Shown: positions 11,701-22,880 of the stretch, one piece after another
Numbering within the stretch: position 1 is the first letter of the stretch
Layout: every line of letters starts with the position of its first letter
Source: Apricaphanius iberus
Lineage: Eukaryota > Chordata > Actinopteri > Cyprinodontiformes > Aphaniidae
Assembly (NCBI GenBank): GCA_028564705.1
Contig: JAPXFQ010002431.1
Coordinates: 1,178,001-1,242,000, forward strand
Direction: 5' to 3'
Length of the DNA stretch: 64,000 nt
Notes under the pieces: model-generated
What the model was told of the DNA's origin: nothing
Databases searched by the model: none
The model's input: the letters and a program-made list of their open reading frames with translations, nothing else
Made by a program: the position numbers and the translations under genes

Positions 11701-14700
11701 GCATGACTCTCACCCAGGAGACTAGGGATTAAATCCCACCTGGGCTCTCTTTGTGCTCCTTGCCACAAAGGCATGATCCTAACACTTTCAATGAAGTTAG
11801 CTTGACACTAGCAGTAGCACACTTGGTAACAACTTTGGGGTTTTCTTGTGTGAAACATCGACGCTATAAAAATAAACTGAATAGAACTGAAGACGTATTC
11901 ATCTCATACCACAGAGGTTACTATAAATACGTGGTATTTTTCTTTTTTCATATTGTCTATTTCTTAAACACACGATTGTCTTTGTTTGGTATAATCTTTT
12001 TAAGAAAAGCTTCTTTTTCATAGCTTTTAGGTTTCACATTATTAAGAAAAAAATACCTGCTGAGAATCCAAAGAGGAACACAATGTAAACAAAAAGGAAG
12101 CGCAGGATATCGCTGAGGATCATCTGCAAAGAAAACAGAATTTAGATTGGCCTTACAACAAGGAGTGCACTGATGTGTCGACTGCGGCTGAGTAGGCTGC
12201 CTACAGTACCTTCTGTATCATGACGCTGTAGATGCCCATGTGGCTGTCCCCCCTGGAGTAGTACAGCACGTTCACCCAGCTGAGGGCCAGACACACCACC
12301 AGGAAGCCCAGGTACTCCTGCCTCTGCCCCAGATGCAGAGCAGTAGCCACTAGGAACAGGAAGCCCTGTGTGAAACTAACAACAGCATGGGTGTTACATT
12401 CACTCAGTGCATGTGACCCGTCGTTTACCTGCAGTAACCACAGTGCTTTGTACAAGTATTCATTCCTTGTGAACTTTTTCTCATTTTTCCCATTACATTC
12501 ATAAACTTCAAGATATTTTGTGGAGATTTTTTATGATAAAGCAGTACATAGCAGGTCATAATTGTGCGTAGAAAGAAATGTTTCTGATTATTTTTCAAGT
12601 GGAAATCTGGAAAGTGTTGCGTGCACGTTACCAACCCGCCTTTTTAATTTGACACCACTTAATAGAACTCTCTTTGGAAATCTCCTCATTACTTAAACAG
12701 GGGCGACTGTGGCTCAGGAGTTGGGTGTTTGCCTTGTAATCGGAAGGTTCGGAAGCCGGTTCAAGCCCCGGCTCTGACGGTCTCAGTCGTTGTGTCCTTG
12801 AAAAAGACACTTCACCCATTGCCTACTGGTGTTGGTCAGAGGGCCCCGTGGCGCCAGTGTCCGGCAGCCTCGCCTATGTCAGTGCACCCCAGGGCAGCTG
12901 TGGCTACAACGTAACTTGCCATCATCAGTGTGTGAATGGGCGGATGACTGAATGTAGTGTAAACGCTTTGGGGTCTGTAGGGACTGAGTAAAGCGCTATA
13001 CAAATGCAGGCCAGTACCATTATTTACCATTAAACAGAGTCCATTTGTGGTTAATTTCATTTCAGCATAATTCCAGCTGTTCTTGTCAGAAACTCATCCC
13101 AAGAAATGAGACTTTTGAAATTCATATACCTTAGCTTGACTCAAGTTGAAGCGAACTGGACTTTGAGAAGTCGAACTAAGCTACCCAGATAATGCGATTG
13201 GAGAATCCAATTTCTATGCATGTATATGCCTGTCATCAATAGCCTTGGCACTCCCACTTCAGGAGGTGAAACTTTGGAAGCGGGAGAAGCTACAACAACA
13301 GACAGAGCAGCAACTATGAATGTAACCCAATCAAACTACGCTGTACTTACAAAATGTTCTGTGCTGCAGCGTTGTTGTTGTCCATTTCTTTGCCCATTGT
13401 GCACATCCTGCTTTTACTCCATCTGGTTCACTTACTTTAGTATTTGCTTACTCTCTGTGTTACTCGAGTCAAAGTTGCCACCTAGCGTCGCGGAGTGGGA
13501 CACACTTTATTAATAAAATAATCATACGATTTTTTTTGAGTGACATGTAAACTGGGACTCGACCCTTGACTCTAAACCGTTAGCTTTCTGCTAAAAGCTC
13601 GATGCTGATGTGTATGTAAATGTACTGAGTTACTCCAAACCCAGTTCAGACCACAGTCAACTGTTAAACTCCAGCCTGTCATTGACTCCTGTCATCTTCT
13701 CAGCTTCTCCAGTGGAGTTCTAGCCCTGATATATGTGAATTAGACAAAATAAATAGAGACTTCTACAACACCACTGTTGTAATCCTGACAGTTCTGTGAA
13801 GGTCTCAGAGGATTGTTAGGAAGTGGGATACAGTTGATTGACCTGTTAGGGTGTTTCATTTACCACCAAAGTCAGAACTCAGAACAGTAAACAGCATTCC
13901 AGTTGACATTGGATAACTGTAGATTCCCAATATGGGTATGCCCAGATAGCCATGGTTGGTTGTACATCATTTAAGATTTACTTTTTATATTCAAACACTA
14001 ATTTTATTTTGTTCTCTTCAGAGTCAGAGCCTCTACATGTAAAATGAATTTTAGACACACTCTTACTAGTTTGGCTTGTGAAATAAACATGTTTCCATCA
14101 CAGCTATTATTGTTGATCAAAAGGAGTGGCCATACTGAAATTTTTAAATCACCTCAGGACAAATAGTGAGTTCTATTTGTAGTCTAAACTTGATAATTCT
14201 GACTTCCAAGTAGTACAAATCAATTGGATGCCCCCCAATGTCAGACTTTTCTATTGGAAAGTCTGAGCTTTTTCTTGCTTCGAATTTCCTTTAAATATTG
14301 CCACTCATTGTGTCATCAGCAAAAAGTTGTGGTGGAAACATGTTTATTTAAAAAAGACAAACTTGTACGCGTGTGTCTAAAATCAATGTAACATGTAGAG
14401 CCTGCAGCTCTGAACTAAACAAAATAAAAGCTTTGCTTGCATATGGAAAGTATAGCATATAACAATGTTGACAAGAGCTACTACCGACAATGGTTAAAAT
14501 AATATGGCAGAGTTATAATGGAATTCCGTTCATCCCAGTACATTAACTGGAATGCTGTTTACTTGGATGTGACGAATTTCCAAGTTACGACTTCAGAGGT
14601 AAATGGAACATACCAAGAATCTCAGACTTTCCGAGTGGGACGTCTGTTTAAGATGGTAAGACTTGAAAGGTTTATGAAAGCTACCATGATTTATTAAAGC

Positions 14701-17700
14701 GTATTAGTTTACTGAAATTGCTCAGTCAATGTTCAACTATAAACCCTATTGAAAATCTGTAGCAAATAGACAAAAATACTTTTCCAGCTTTGGTTCTGCA
14801 AAGCATTAACTTAAGGAAATAAAGTATCCTTGTCTTATTTTTAAGTTTATTGGTATTCAACACTTTTACTTTCCCATCCACTTTATAATTTTGAACTGCT
14901 GTGTGTTGGTTTTAACAGATAAAATCGTAATATATTTCTCACAATGTCAGCGGGTTTCAGTGTTCAACATTCAGAGACCACTATAGAATATATCTGCAGT
15001 AAAATATTCATAAAAAATTTACTCACAAGAGAATCTCATAATATCCATCAATCAGCAGTGACTGCAGCTTTGGCCGCTTCCTCTTCATTTCTATGATCTA
15101 AGGTTTTTGACATCAGAGAGGATTTCATTGAACTTGAATTTCTAAAGGGTGGCAATATAAACCTATGAGTGAAAATGTTGCTCACATACCCCAAGGACAA
15201 AGAAATAGAAGTTTGCTAGTAATGTCAGCACCTGACCTATAAAGTATAGGAAACCCTTTCTGTCAGTTTCAATGGAAAATGGAAGCTGTGGGAAAAAGAA
15301 GAAACATCAGAACAAGCCTGTATCCAGCTCTATGAAACCGTTTGTAAATCTGTTTGAAGTTACCGGTTTTTTATTGTAGGCTACAACCGTGAAGATGAAC
15401 AGGTACCCGACGTAGACCAAGAAGTTGAAAAAAAAGATTCCTGCTCCAAATCTCTTCCACTTATCCTCCAGGAGGCCCCTGAGCGGTTCCGTCTCCAGCA
15501 TCTCGTGACGATTCTGAGAAGAGACAGAATCTTTTGATCTAGATCACAACTTAAGTTTTTCTGAGTGAGCCTGCAAACCTGGGACTTACAGGGATGTCAC
15601 TGCCATAGATTAGAATTTCCAAAACAGAGTTGTTCTCATATGAGTCCACAGAGGACAGATCATACAGGGAGCTATGAACGGGTCCGTAAACCCACTCAGT
15701 GAATTTACGGGACAAGTGTTTAATGTGATTCTCCTGGAATTCCCTTTGCAGAATGTGGGAAAAAATCTGCAAACAAACAAAAGAAAGGATGTTACAAACA
15801 GTTTGTGTGAGAGAGGTCAGACAAAATGCTCCTAATCTAATCAGACCCAAACACAAAACCCATAATACTTTTACTAAAAAATAAAATAAAAACATCGTTG
15901 TTTTTACCCCAATCCTTCCATTCTTGGCAGCCAGTTTGAGAGGTGTGAGTCCGTTTTCATTCTCAATCTCTTCAAGCTTCATCTTGGGATGCAGTCGGGA
16001 GGTTGTCTTAAGGATATTGTCATAAATGGCCGTTATGAATTCTGTGTTCTCCTTCGAGTTGTCGGCCACCAAAACCAGGGCGTGTAGCACCGTGTTGCCA
16101 TGAGAGTCTGTCATCTTAGGGTCTGCTCGCAAGTGCTCATTCTCTAGGAGGTAGTCCACTATGTCAGGCTGGTTTGTGCAGGCTGCTAGTGACAGGGGCA
16201 GCTCACCTATGATAAATTAAATAAAAGGCATCAGACAAAACACACTGCGCTAACTTTTAAAGATTGTGGTGGAAGCATCGTGCTGAGGGCCTGTTACATT
16301 GTGTTGCATGAAGGAAGTGGAATAATAAAGGAGAACTTCCTCCAAATCTTTGAACTTCACCTCAAATCCTCAACAATTTGAATTACACACTAGGGTGTTC
16401 CAATACCACAGTTATCCCAGAAAATGTTCGAACTGAATTTGGAACAGAGTAAGTTGGCAAACATTGAGCACTTATAATGGTTCAAAATCCCTTGTCAGTA
16501 ACAGGAAACTTAATTTAGATCTGCTAGTTATAATACAAAATACAAAAAACATAAAAAGACATTTAAAAAACTGGTGGACTATTCAGCCAAAAAGGTGCAA
16601 GAAACTTGGGGGTTTCTGTGCAGTTTGAGTCATTTGCAGAAAAATTAAGTCTCAAATTATCCAAATATTGTAAAAGGTATGTTAATTTTTTGTCAATGTC
16701 GAGTGGAGAAAAATTCTGGGTAATTTCAAATTGGTGCAGCCAACTCTTATTTTACTAAATTAAATTATGCTTTACTTTTTACCACCTCTAAGGACCAGAA
16801 TTTAGCTTTCCTCATCCAAGTTACAAAACATTAAAAGCAATTTTGTTTGTGTTTTTGTTTCATCCACCAGGCCTCAATTCTTAGATTAGATCTTAGATTT
16901 TTTTCAGCTGTTTTACTATTAAATACTGATAATGTAATTATAGCGCTGGATTTCAATATTCATGGGATCACTGAAAGTGATTTCTTAAATGCAGCCTTTA
17001 ATGTTATCCTAGATTCAATTGGCTTTACTCACAAATTGGAGAGACCCATCCACTCGGGACAGCACACTTTGGACCTTTTACTGACATATGGCATTGAGTG
17101 TGAGGAAGTAACAGTCCTCCCACATAATCCAGTCCTGTCTGACCTTTTTTTTGACAACTTTTGGATTTACTTTAATTGACCTTCCCTAATCTGAAAGAAA
17201 ATTTCATGATTTAGATTTTCACCAGACAATGCTGTAACACGTTTTAAAGAATTTGTTCCATTCTTACTTCCCTCAGTGTCTCAGAATAACACATTGGAAA
17301 GCAGCAATTCCATCCCTAACTCTCCAGAAACTGATGGTCTGGTTCATAGTATTACTTCCTTATTGCATCTGGCATTAGACAGTGAAGCCCGCTTTACAAA
17401 AGAAGATAATTAACAATAGGAGGTTGGTTCCCTGGTTTAATGCACAGTTACATACTTTAAAGTAAAATACTAAGAAACTGGAGAGAAAATGGTTCTATAC
17501 ACATCCAGAGGATTCTGTTTTAACCTGAAAAAATATTCTACTGTTGTATGAAAAGACCATTAGACAAATAATTTCCGTAATCAGTTATTCATAAATATGT
17601 ATAGCCCAAACCTATCTGTGATCCACCACATGTCTGATGAGTCCAGATTGACTCACGTCCAGAGTGATGGACACATCAGGGTAAGAGAAGCGAGGCCAAG

Positions 17701-19140
17701 GCATAAAGTGATGCACCCATCATCCTTAGTGTCTACTGTACAAGCCTCGAGCTGATTACCAACAAATACAAAATGAACAGGATATTCCATCAATTATTTT
17801 CTTCTTTCCTGATGCAACGACCATATAGATGATCATGATTAATTGGTTTAAATTTTGAAACAGTTGTTCAGGGAGCAAGAGACATCCTTTTCACATATGG
17901 ACTCGCCACCACATGATGTGGACCCTAATCACATTAAGGATCTTTGGAATTCACTGGAGAAGCTGGTCAGACTCTCTCATCACCAATCAAGATCTAAGTG
18001 AACCGTCTGACAATGCAGAAGCTCATTAAAATGATGCCCCAGTTATTGTGTGCCAACAACCCCCCCAAAAAGTTTTTTTTTTTTTTTTTTTTACCAAAGT
18101 AGAAGTTAGGACCATTGTGTGGCTGAAAGAACTTCCCAGAGGCTTTAGCATGAACATCGGCACCTTTACTGACCAGCAGCTTCACATAGAAAATACTCCT
18201 CCTCTCAATTGCTATATGTAGAGCAGTCTGACCTATAAGAAGACATATCACAATGTTATTTTTGTCAAAATAGAAAGGTAATAAGTTATCTTTATTTGAT
18301 ACTTTGAGAGTTGTGAAATGTGTAGCAGGAGAACTGACGGCAAGTTCTAAGCTTTTATTCAGAGGAATGCTGACCTTTATAGTAGCTGCTGGTGTAGGCT
18401 TCATTCACAAACTCTTTAACGTCACCGATCCTCTCGGAGACATCGATCAGCAAATCTATGGTTTCATTTTTGCCATCTCTGAGGTGCAGCAGAGCTTTCA
18501 TCAGGGCGGTTTTACCGTACGACTGATCTGTAGATGAGACCACATCCAACATGTGGTCAGAACATAGATCTGCTGCAGACAGTTTGGGACACCTCTTGAA
18601 TTATGATTGCCTTACACACTTACACAAAGAGTCAGAGAGTTTCTTCATACTGCGATGCAAGTACTCGTATAGGCCGTCCAGTTTCTTGACGTCCCTGCTG
18701 GCCACTGCTTCAAACAGGTGCTCGATGGTAAAAGCAGAGCTGTCTCTCTTTTGCTGCTCACCCCGAATCCCTCTGGAAACATAAGGTGTTGCATATCGCA
18801 GGGTTTACTATGGGTCAAACAGTCTTTTGGTCCATTGCAATCAGCAATATATGACTTGATAGCCCACAGTACCCTTGCTGTAATGATAAATGAAGGCAGA
18901 AATCAGTTTATGTCTGTTTGCAAAGACTCACTTGTCAAAGTGGAGATTGAATCGGATCTGACGCTTGGCCGGCTCCATTTCCTCCTGGTAATCAGTGTCC
19001 ATAGGGGCCTTGGGTTCTTCTTTGTCTAAACCTAAAGCAGAAGCCAAACCATCCTTCTTTGGTTGTCGTTGACTCCTTATCTCCTCCTCTGTCCTATCAT
19101 CCGTCTCCAGGCGGAAATCAGAAATCTCTGACTTCCTCAT
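5794..19140 (-). CDS. trpv1: TRPV1-like cation channel (15 coding exons, 774 aa)
   Basis: Non-selective Ca2+-permeable plasma-membrane channel of the vanilloid TRP family. Exons, 5' to 3': 19140-18932, 18772-18624, 18527-18375, 18232-18095, 16206-15908, 15766-15590, 15513-15364, 15285-15190, 15097-15027, 12375-12210, 12123-12057, 9711-9389, 9314-9193, 6096-5975, 5876-5794. All have GT-AG ends and compatible phases, and they total 2325 nt. The protein has an N-terminal ankyrin domain (about residues 95-350, with [10 protein letters not shown] and [11 protein letters not shown]), six membrane segments, the pore filter TIGMGD, S6 ([11 protein letters not shown]) and a TRP-box IWRLQ. The C-tail includes NWNKWNTN and INEDPG, diagnostic of TRPV1. 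The start is the first ATG after a 22-nt 5'UTR stub in exon 2. The last exon ([14 protein letters not shown]) is assigned from phase and family similarity. Similar to TRPV2/4, but the tail and synteny favour TRPV1. Confidence 0.95.
6531..6966. mobile_element. Harbinger-like MITE
   Basis: Terminal inverted repeats of about 35 bp share the core ATTCAGACCGCAGGCTTTGT. The ends read TGCTGCATTCAG on the left and CTGAATACAGCA on the right. A TAA is found on both flanks, matching the TWA target-site duplication of PIF/Harbinger elements. It is about 430 bp with no coding capacity and lies in trpv1 intron 13. Confidence 0.7.
7745..8355 (+). mobile_element. 'GTTTACATGCACATC' MITE, copy 1
   Basis: It starts with CGTTTACATGCACATC and ends near GAATGTAAACAT, so the ends are short inverted repeats. 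The segment GAGTCCCAGTTTACATGTCA at about 7819 recurs in reverse at about 13540-13560, with a shared 'cactcc.cgacg' block, so this and the copy at 13125-13640 are one family. Non-coding, in trpv1 intron 13. Confidence 0.6.
8356..9192. other. trpv1 intron 13, unremarkable part
   Basis: Apart from a G-run/A-run near 8565 I see no exon, RNA gene or recognisable repeat here. Confidence 0.5.
9830..10300 (-). mobile_element. AT-rich short inverted repeat followed by a tRNA-derived SINE relic
   Basis: At 9838-9905 two arms (ATTGACCATTTTCCTATATA and its near reverse complement) flank an (AT)n core. Just after, the minus strand reads like a tRNA head: TGGCTGAGTAG resembles an A box, and GGTTCAAATCCCGGCT (about 9929-9944) resembles a B box. 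The remainder to about 10300 has no clear structure. Confidence 0.45.
10440..10700. repeat. CATATAT-rich simple/satellite-like repeat
   Basis: Imperfect iterations of CATATATG-type words, such as GCATATATGTGCAT and CATATATGAACATATAT, fill the segment. No period is strictly kept. It lies in trpv1 intron 11. Confidence 0.6.
11395..11890 (+). mobile_element. Tandem tRNA-like SINE with LINE-type tail
   Basis: Two diverged head units follow each other (about 11405-11560 and 11640-11765). Each has GTGGGGG...TGATTGATCAT, an A-box-like TGGTTAGCGTGC or TAGTTAGTGTGC, and a B-box-like GGATCAAACCC or GGATTAAATCC, then TTGTGCGCCTTGCCAC or its variant. The 3' end is CGCTATAAAAATAAACTGAA, a tail type shared with fish LINEs. 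Acceptor stems do not pair as a tRNA should, so these are SINE heads. Confidence 0.6.
12698..13035 (+). mobile_element. tRNA-derived SINE (fish type), copy 1
   Basis: The head has an A box (TGTGGCTCAGGAGTTGG) and a B box (GGTTCAAGCCCCG). The body is GTCCTTGAAAAAGACACTTC...CCCCAGGGCAGCTGTGG and the tail is AAAGCGCTATACAAATGCAG followed by CCATT-type repeats. The body is also present at about 51840-51970. It lies in trpv1 intron 9. Confidence 0.8.
13120..13640 (-). mobile_element. 'GTTTACATGCACATC' MITE, copy 2
   Basis: Reverse-oriented relative of the element at 7745-8355. Both share GAGTCCCAGTTTACATGTCA and a following block with CCACTCC.CGACG..AG.TGGC. It is diverged, non-coding and within trpv1 intron 9. 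Confidence 0.55.
13850..14615. mobile_element. Large foldback (palindromic) element
   Basis: The two halves are imperfect inverted repeats along nearly their full length. Matching pairs from outside in: CATTTACC (13858) with GGTAAATG (14600); AGTAAACAGCATTCCAGTT with AACTGGAATGCTGTTTACTT; TTTTAGACACAC with GTGTGTCTAAAA; AAATAAACATGTTTCCA with TGGAAACATGTTTATTT; GAGTGGC with GCCACTC. The centre is near 14230. It is non-coding and lies in trpv1 intron 9. Confidence 0.75.
16210..16560 (+). mobile_element. Tc1/mariner relic in trpv1 intron 4
   Basis: A GATTGTGGTGGAAGCATCGTGCTGAGG stretch corresponds to the Tc1 'GGGSI.L' block, followed by a diverged 'AACTTCACCTCAAATCC' segment typical of these fossils. 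No open frame remains. Confidence 0.45.
16845..17560 (+). pseudogene. LINE endonuclease fragment (L2-like)
   Basis: An open frame at 16847-17179 (110 codons) contains endonuclease blocks: a D-F-N-I-H stretch (the usual GDFNIH with G changed to L), then [12 protein letters not shown] and [10 protein letters not shown]. After 17180 the frame is broken, but a PWF/W-Y-N-like linker region can be followed to about 17560. It is an old LINE copy without an RT, in trpv1 intron 4. Confidence 0.65.
17590..18000 (+). mobile_element. Tc1/mariner transposase fossil, C-terminal half
   Basis: Translation shows MSDESRLT near 17632, then [16 protein letters not shown] near 17922, matching the second DDE aspartate block and the C-terminal D-x-N-x-I-x-x-L-W block of Tc1 transposases. 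Frames shift between them. It ends about 95 bp before a trpv1 exon. Confidence 0.65.
18071..18092. repeat. Poly(T) tract abutting a trpv1 splice donor
   Basis: About 20 T on the plus strand, so the minus-strand intron begins GT followed by a long A run, directly after the exon ending at 18095. Length polymorphism here is likely. Confidence 0.8.
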
Positions 19141-19489
19141 CTTTACTTGTAACTCTGGCAGTCTGAAATAAAACATGACAAGCGTTTAAACATTCGTTGA
19201 GTCTCGAAGGGAGCAAAAGAATACACCCATTTTGGGTGAATACAGTACCTCTATTACGAAGCACGCCGTAATGTTTTTTTTGTTGACCGTACTGGAGCTT
19301 TTAACAGCATATTAGAATTGATCCTGGTTAAGAGGCTAGCTAGACTTGGCCTCTCAAGTTCACCAGTTAGCAGTTAGTTGTACAGTTTCCAGACAGAAAA
19401 AACAAACAAGATTAGCTAAGATTGTAGAAGAGTGGGGTTCCAAAATACTTTTGTCTCAGTCCATTGCTTTATCAAGAATAGGACTCATT

Positions 19490-20110
19490 AGTAAGTAAGT
19501 AAGTAAAGTAAGTAAGTAAAACTTATTTATATAGCACCTTTCAAGATAAAAATCACAAATTACTTTACAATAAAACACATTACAATTTTTTTTAATTAAG
19601 GCAATGCAACTCTATTTCTATTGCATACTTTCAGCAACAAGGCAATTCAAGGTGATTTTGGTGATTAGGGGATGAAATAAAAGCAGCAATAAAACAACAG
19701 TAAACACGTAATATATAACATTAGAGACATATGAGCTATGATGCATTGAGAACATTCCAAGTACTATTAAACTCAAAGGTTTTTTGCTTTGATTTAAAGG
19801 AACTCAGTGTTTCAGCATCTTTGCAGTAGTCTGGAAGTTTGGAGGAGCACACAAACTGAAAGCTGCTTCCCCATGTTTGGTTCTAAGTGTAGGGATGATT
19901 AGTAGAATAGAGTTAGACTTGAGTTGGTTTTGAGGGTTTATTATCGTGACAACAGATCTTCAACATACGTTGGTACTAAGCCATTCAGTGATTTATAAGC
20001 TAGTAAAAGTGTTTTTCAAGTCTATTCTCTGAGCTACAGGGAGCCAGTTTTAGGCTTATTTCCGAGACTGTTGCATCGAAGGTTGATTGGAACAGTGCTG
20101 CTAGGTTCTT
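19490..20110. repeat. Dispersed fish repeat with (GTAA)n start
   Basis: A GTAAGTAAGTAAGTAAAG microsatellite leads into ACTTATTTATATAGCACCTTTCAAG, then a block with TCAGTGTTTCAGCATC and GCTGCTTCCCCATGTTTGGTTCTAA that recurs near 35500-35590. It lies in the first trpv1 intron and resembles antisense LINE 3' sequence. Confidence 0.55.
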
Positions 20111-21179
20111 TCTTCCATTCTCTAGAGCAGCCCTGCTGGCTTAAACTTTATAGCAGAGATCCTGATTGGGTGGGTGAACATCAGAAAACATTAGCACAAT
20201 TGGTAGTGAATCGTGCCATAAATTATTTGTCAGTGATTACTTAAGCGAAAGGACATCTTCATCTCATGCTGCACTATCACGAAGCAAATGCACAGATAAT
20301 CTTTTCCTTATCTCCTTTCGGGGAAGCACTTACAAGATATTGGTTCCTGAAACACGTCTTTGAAACACTCTTTACTCAACTCCAGTCAGACTCAAAGAGT
20401 TGCTCCTATATACATTCATTTGTTTAAGTTGATGGTTGTTATGGGTTGTCTAATTGAATTACAGGTAATAGTTTATATGTTGTTTTTAATAGGATTTAAG
20501 AAAATGTTATTAAATCCCTTAAAACACAATTTGTAATACGTATTTCTGTTTAGTATTGTTTTAATGTATTTCTGACTACTTTACCCAGTGATTTCAGAAC
20601 CATGTCATTGGGGATGACCTGGTCCAGATGCTTTTATATATTTATATATACAGTATATTTGACCAGATCATCATTCAATCGATCTGGTCATTCAGTTTAA
20701 TTCAAATGTGTTTTATTAATCTCAAAGGGAATGTATATATTTTAGTAGCTATCACTAAGTTTTTTTAGGGAGTCGTTATCAGTAGTTTGATCTGTAGGCA
20801 GGAAGGATGTGTCTAACAGTCTTCGTTGCACTGTTTCTTAAGAAACCTCTGAATGAAGGCAACAGAGAGATTACGTTACAGTCGCAGGATAATGGCTGAA
20901 GAGATGAGACTCTCCACAACAGATTTACAGAAGATCTGCAGCATATTTCAGCCAACATTAAAGGAGCTGAGCTTCCTCGTAGGGCGAGGGAAACAGTGTT
21001 AATGTATTACGGATTCTCCAGAAAGCTATGATAATTTTCTTTGCTCTGCTCACTTTCAAGATGGATGCAGCAAAGTGCTCTATCAGGTCTCTGTACTCAG
21101 CTTCTTGTCCATCTCTGATCCACTTGATGACAACAGAGTCATTGAGCATCTGTGCAGATATGGGAAAAGTGATATGGAC
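20111..21179. other. trpv1 first intron, no gene seen
   Basis: AT-rich intron sequence with a short TATATATTTATATATA run near 20636. Short open frames show no domain. Confidence 0.5.
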
Positions 21180-21700
21180 AGTAGAATCCCAGTGAAGGAC
21201 ACATTTTTTTAAAAAATTCTACTTAATATTTCCTAGTATTTCAAAGAGTTCCTACTGACTTCCAGTCTGACAAGGTTCTCAAGTGCTTTGGAAGAGAAAC
21301 AGGCCCACAGCATCATAGATCTTCCACTCTACTTAGCAGTGAGTATTGAGAGGATTTTCCATACGTTCATCCTTTCATAATTGCAAACTGGAGTGTTTTT
21401 TGCCGAAAAGCTTGATCTAAGTCACATCTGGTCTGGTCATTCCAGCAGAACTTACCAAACACCAAATTTATACCTTTTTCTCTGTTTGTGCCTGTTTCTC
21501 TTAGCAAAATACATTTTAAACTCAACAAGACATTTTCAACCAGGAAAAATAAAGGACAACATTTTTTGATGAGATCTAAAAGGCTTTTCTCTGACATTTA
21601 TCTCAAACTCCCAGTTGGGATGAAGATCATTTTTGTAGGTAGTTATGGAGACATTGTGCCATCCTTCTAACGATGCTCAGTGGCATTAACCAAGGGAAAG
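21180..21700 (-). mobile_element. Tc1-like relic, antisense
   Basis: The plus strand carries 'AACAGGCCCACAGCATCATAGATCTTCCAC' and 'GTCACATCTGGTCTGGTCATTCCAGCAGAA', which are antisense copies of Tc1 transposase segments common in fish. It is interrupted and non-coding. Confidence 0.5.
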
Positions 21701-21709
21701 AAAAGATTA

Positions 21710-22880
21710 CTTTAATTCATTTCAAGTATGTTTGTATTTCCAATAGTATGTTGAAAATGTACTTACCCAAATTGTACTTTTTGTAAATATATAAAAAGTG
21801 TACTAGCATCACTCTTTAACACTAACACTTTTAACACACTTAAAAAAGAATTGTACTCTGTTACAGAAATAGATTATTCTAAAATGTACTTTAAATGAAA
21901 GGTACGTGTACTTTTTAAAGTGTACTTATCTGATATTTGTTTTTTCACATATTTTTGATGTATTTTAAATTGTATACTCAGAATTGTTATTGTACGATAA
22001 ACTGAAAGCATACTTTAAAAGTACACATTTTAATATCAACACTGTAATATTAAGTTTGAGTGTATTTTAAGCTACATTTGAGTAATTATGAAGTGAAGTT
22101 ATTCACGCCAGTTCTTCCATTCTTTTATAAATCTCTTACTGTGTGTATATTATACAGATAGTAATTCTTGCATCTGTTCTGTAATGTTTAGGTCTGTAAG
22201 TAAACCTTATTTTATGGGTTTTAGTTAATATATATGCTTTTAAATGTGTCCAACAGGAAATCAGAAGAAATTACCCATAATTAACTTGGGAGAAACCTGA
22301 CACAGAACCGTGAGTCAAAGCAACGTTACCAAAACAGACGTCTTGGGGAAAAGCACATCTCAATTTTCTTAAGAAGCATTGAGCTATTGCATCACAGGTT
22401 TGCAAGGTAGATAATAATGTAAAATTTTAGTAATAATTTAATATATAAAAGTATATTCTCTTAGAGTTTGAAATAAACTGATATTATAATTGAACATTTT
22501 AGCATATTAAGAATATATAAGTAATATAAAGTTTATATATTTTTAGTATGTTAACAAATAATTCATAATGTACACTACTTACAATACAAAGTATGCTTTA
22601 ATTTGACTAATTAAGTAAATATTAGTTAAACCATATATTTAAAGTATACTAATTAAATTTTAAGTTGTTCCATTTTAGCACATAAAAGAATACTAAATAC
22701 ACTTAAACTTGAGCTTTACTACAATTTAATTACTATTAAAATATATTTAGTACAAAATGAGTTGTTCCAAAATAACATGCTTCAATTTGACTAATCATGA
22801 ACACATTTGAAGTATAATGATGATTACTGTTGCTTCAAGTACACAAAAGCATATCAAATTTGAGTACACCTTTATGCATT
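21710..22880. repeat. AT-rich repeat built on GTACTTT/AAAGTGTACT words
   Basis: More than a kilobase in which GTACTT, AAGTGTACTT, AGTATACT and related words recur in both orientations. The density falls off outside these limits, which suggests a single old non-autonomous element. I could not fix terminal inverted repeats with confidence. Confidence 0.45.

Noticed and set aside
12698..12790. Possible true tRNA gene (A and B boxes visible)
   Set aside because: The acceptor stem does not pair and the sequence continues into a SINE body with a CGCTATACAAATG tail; a second copy of the body lies at 51840.
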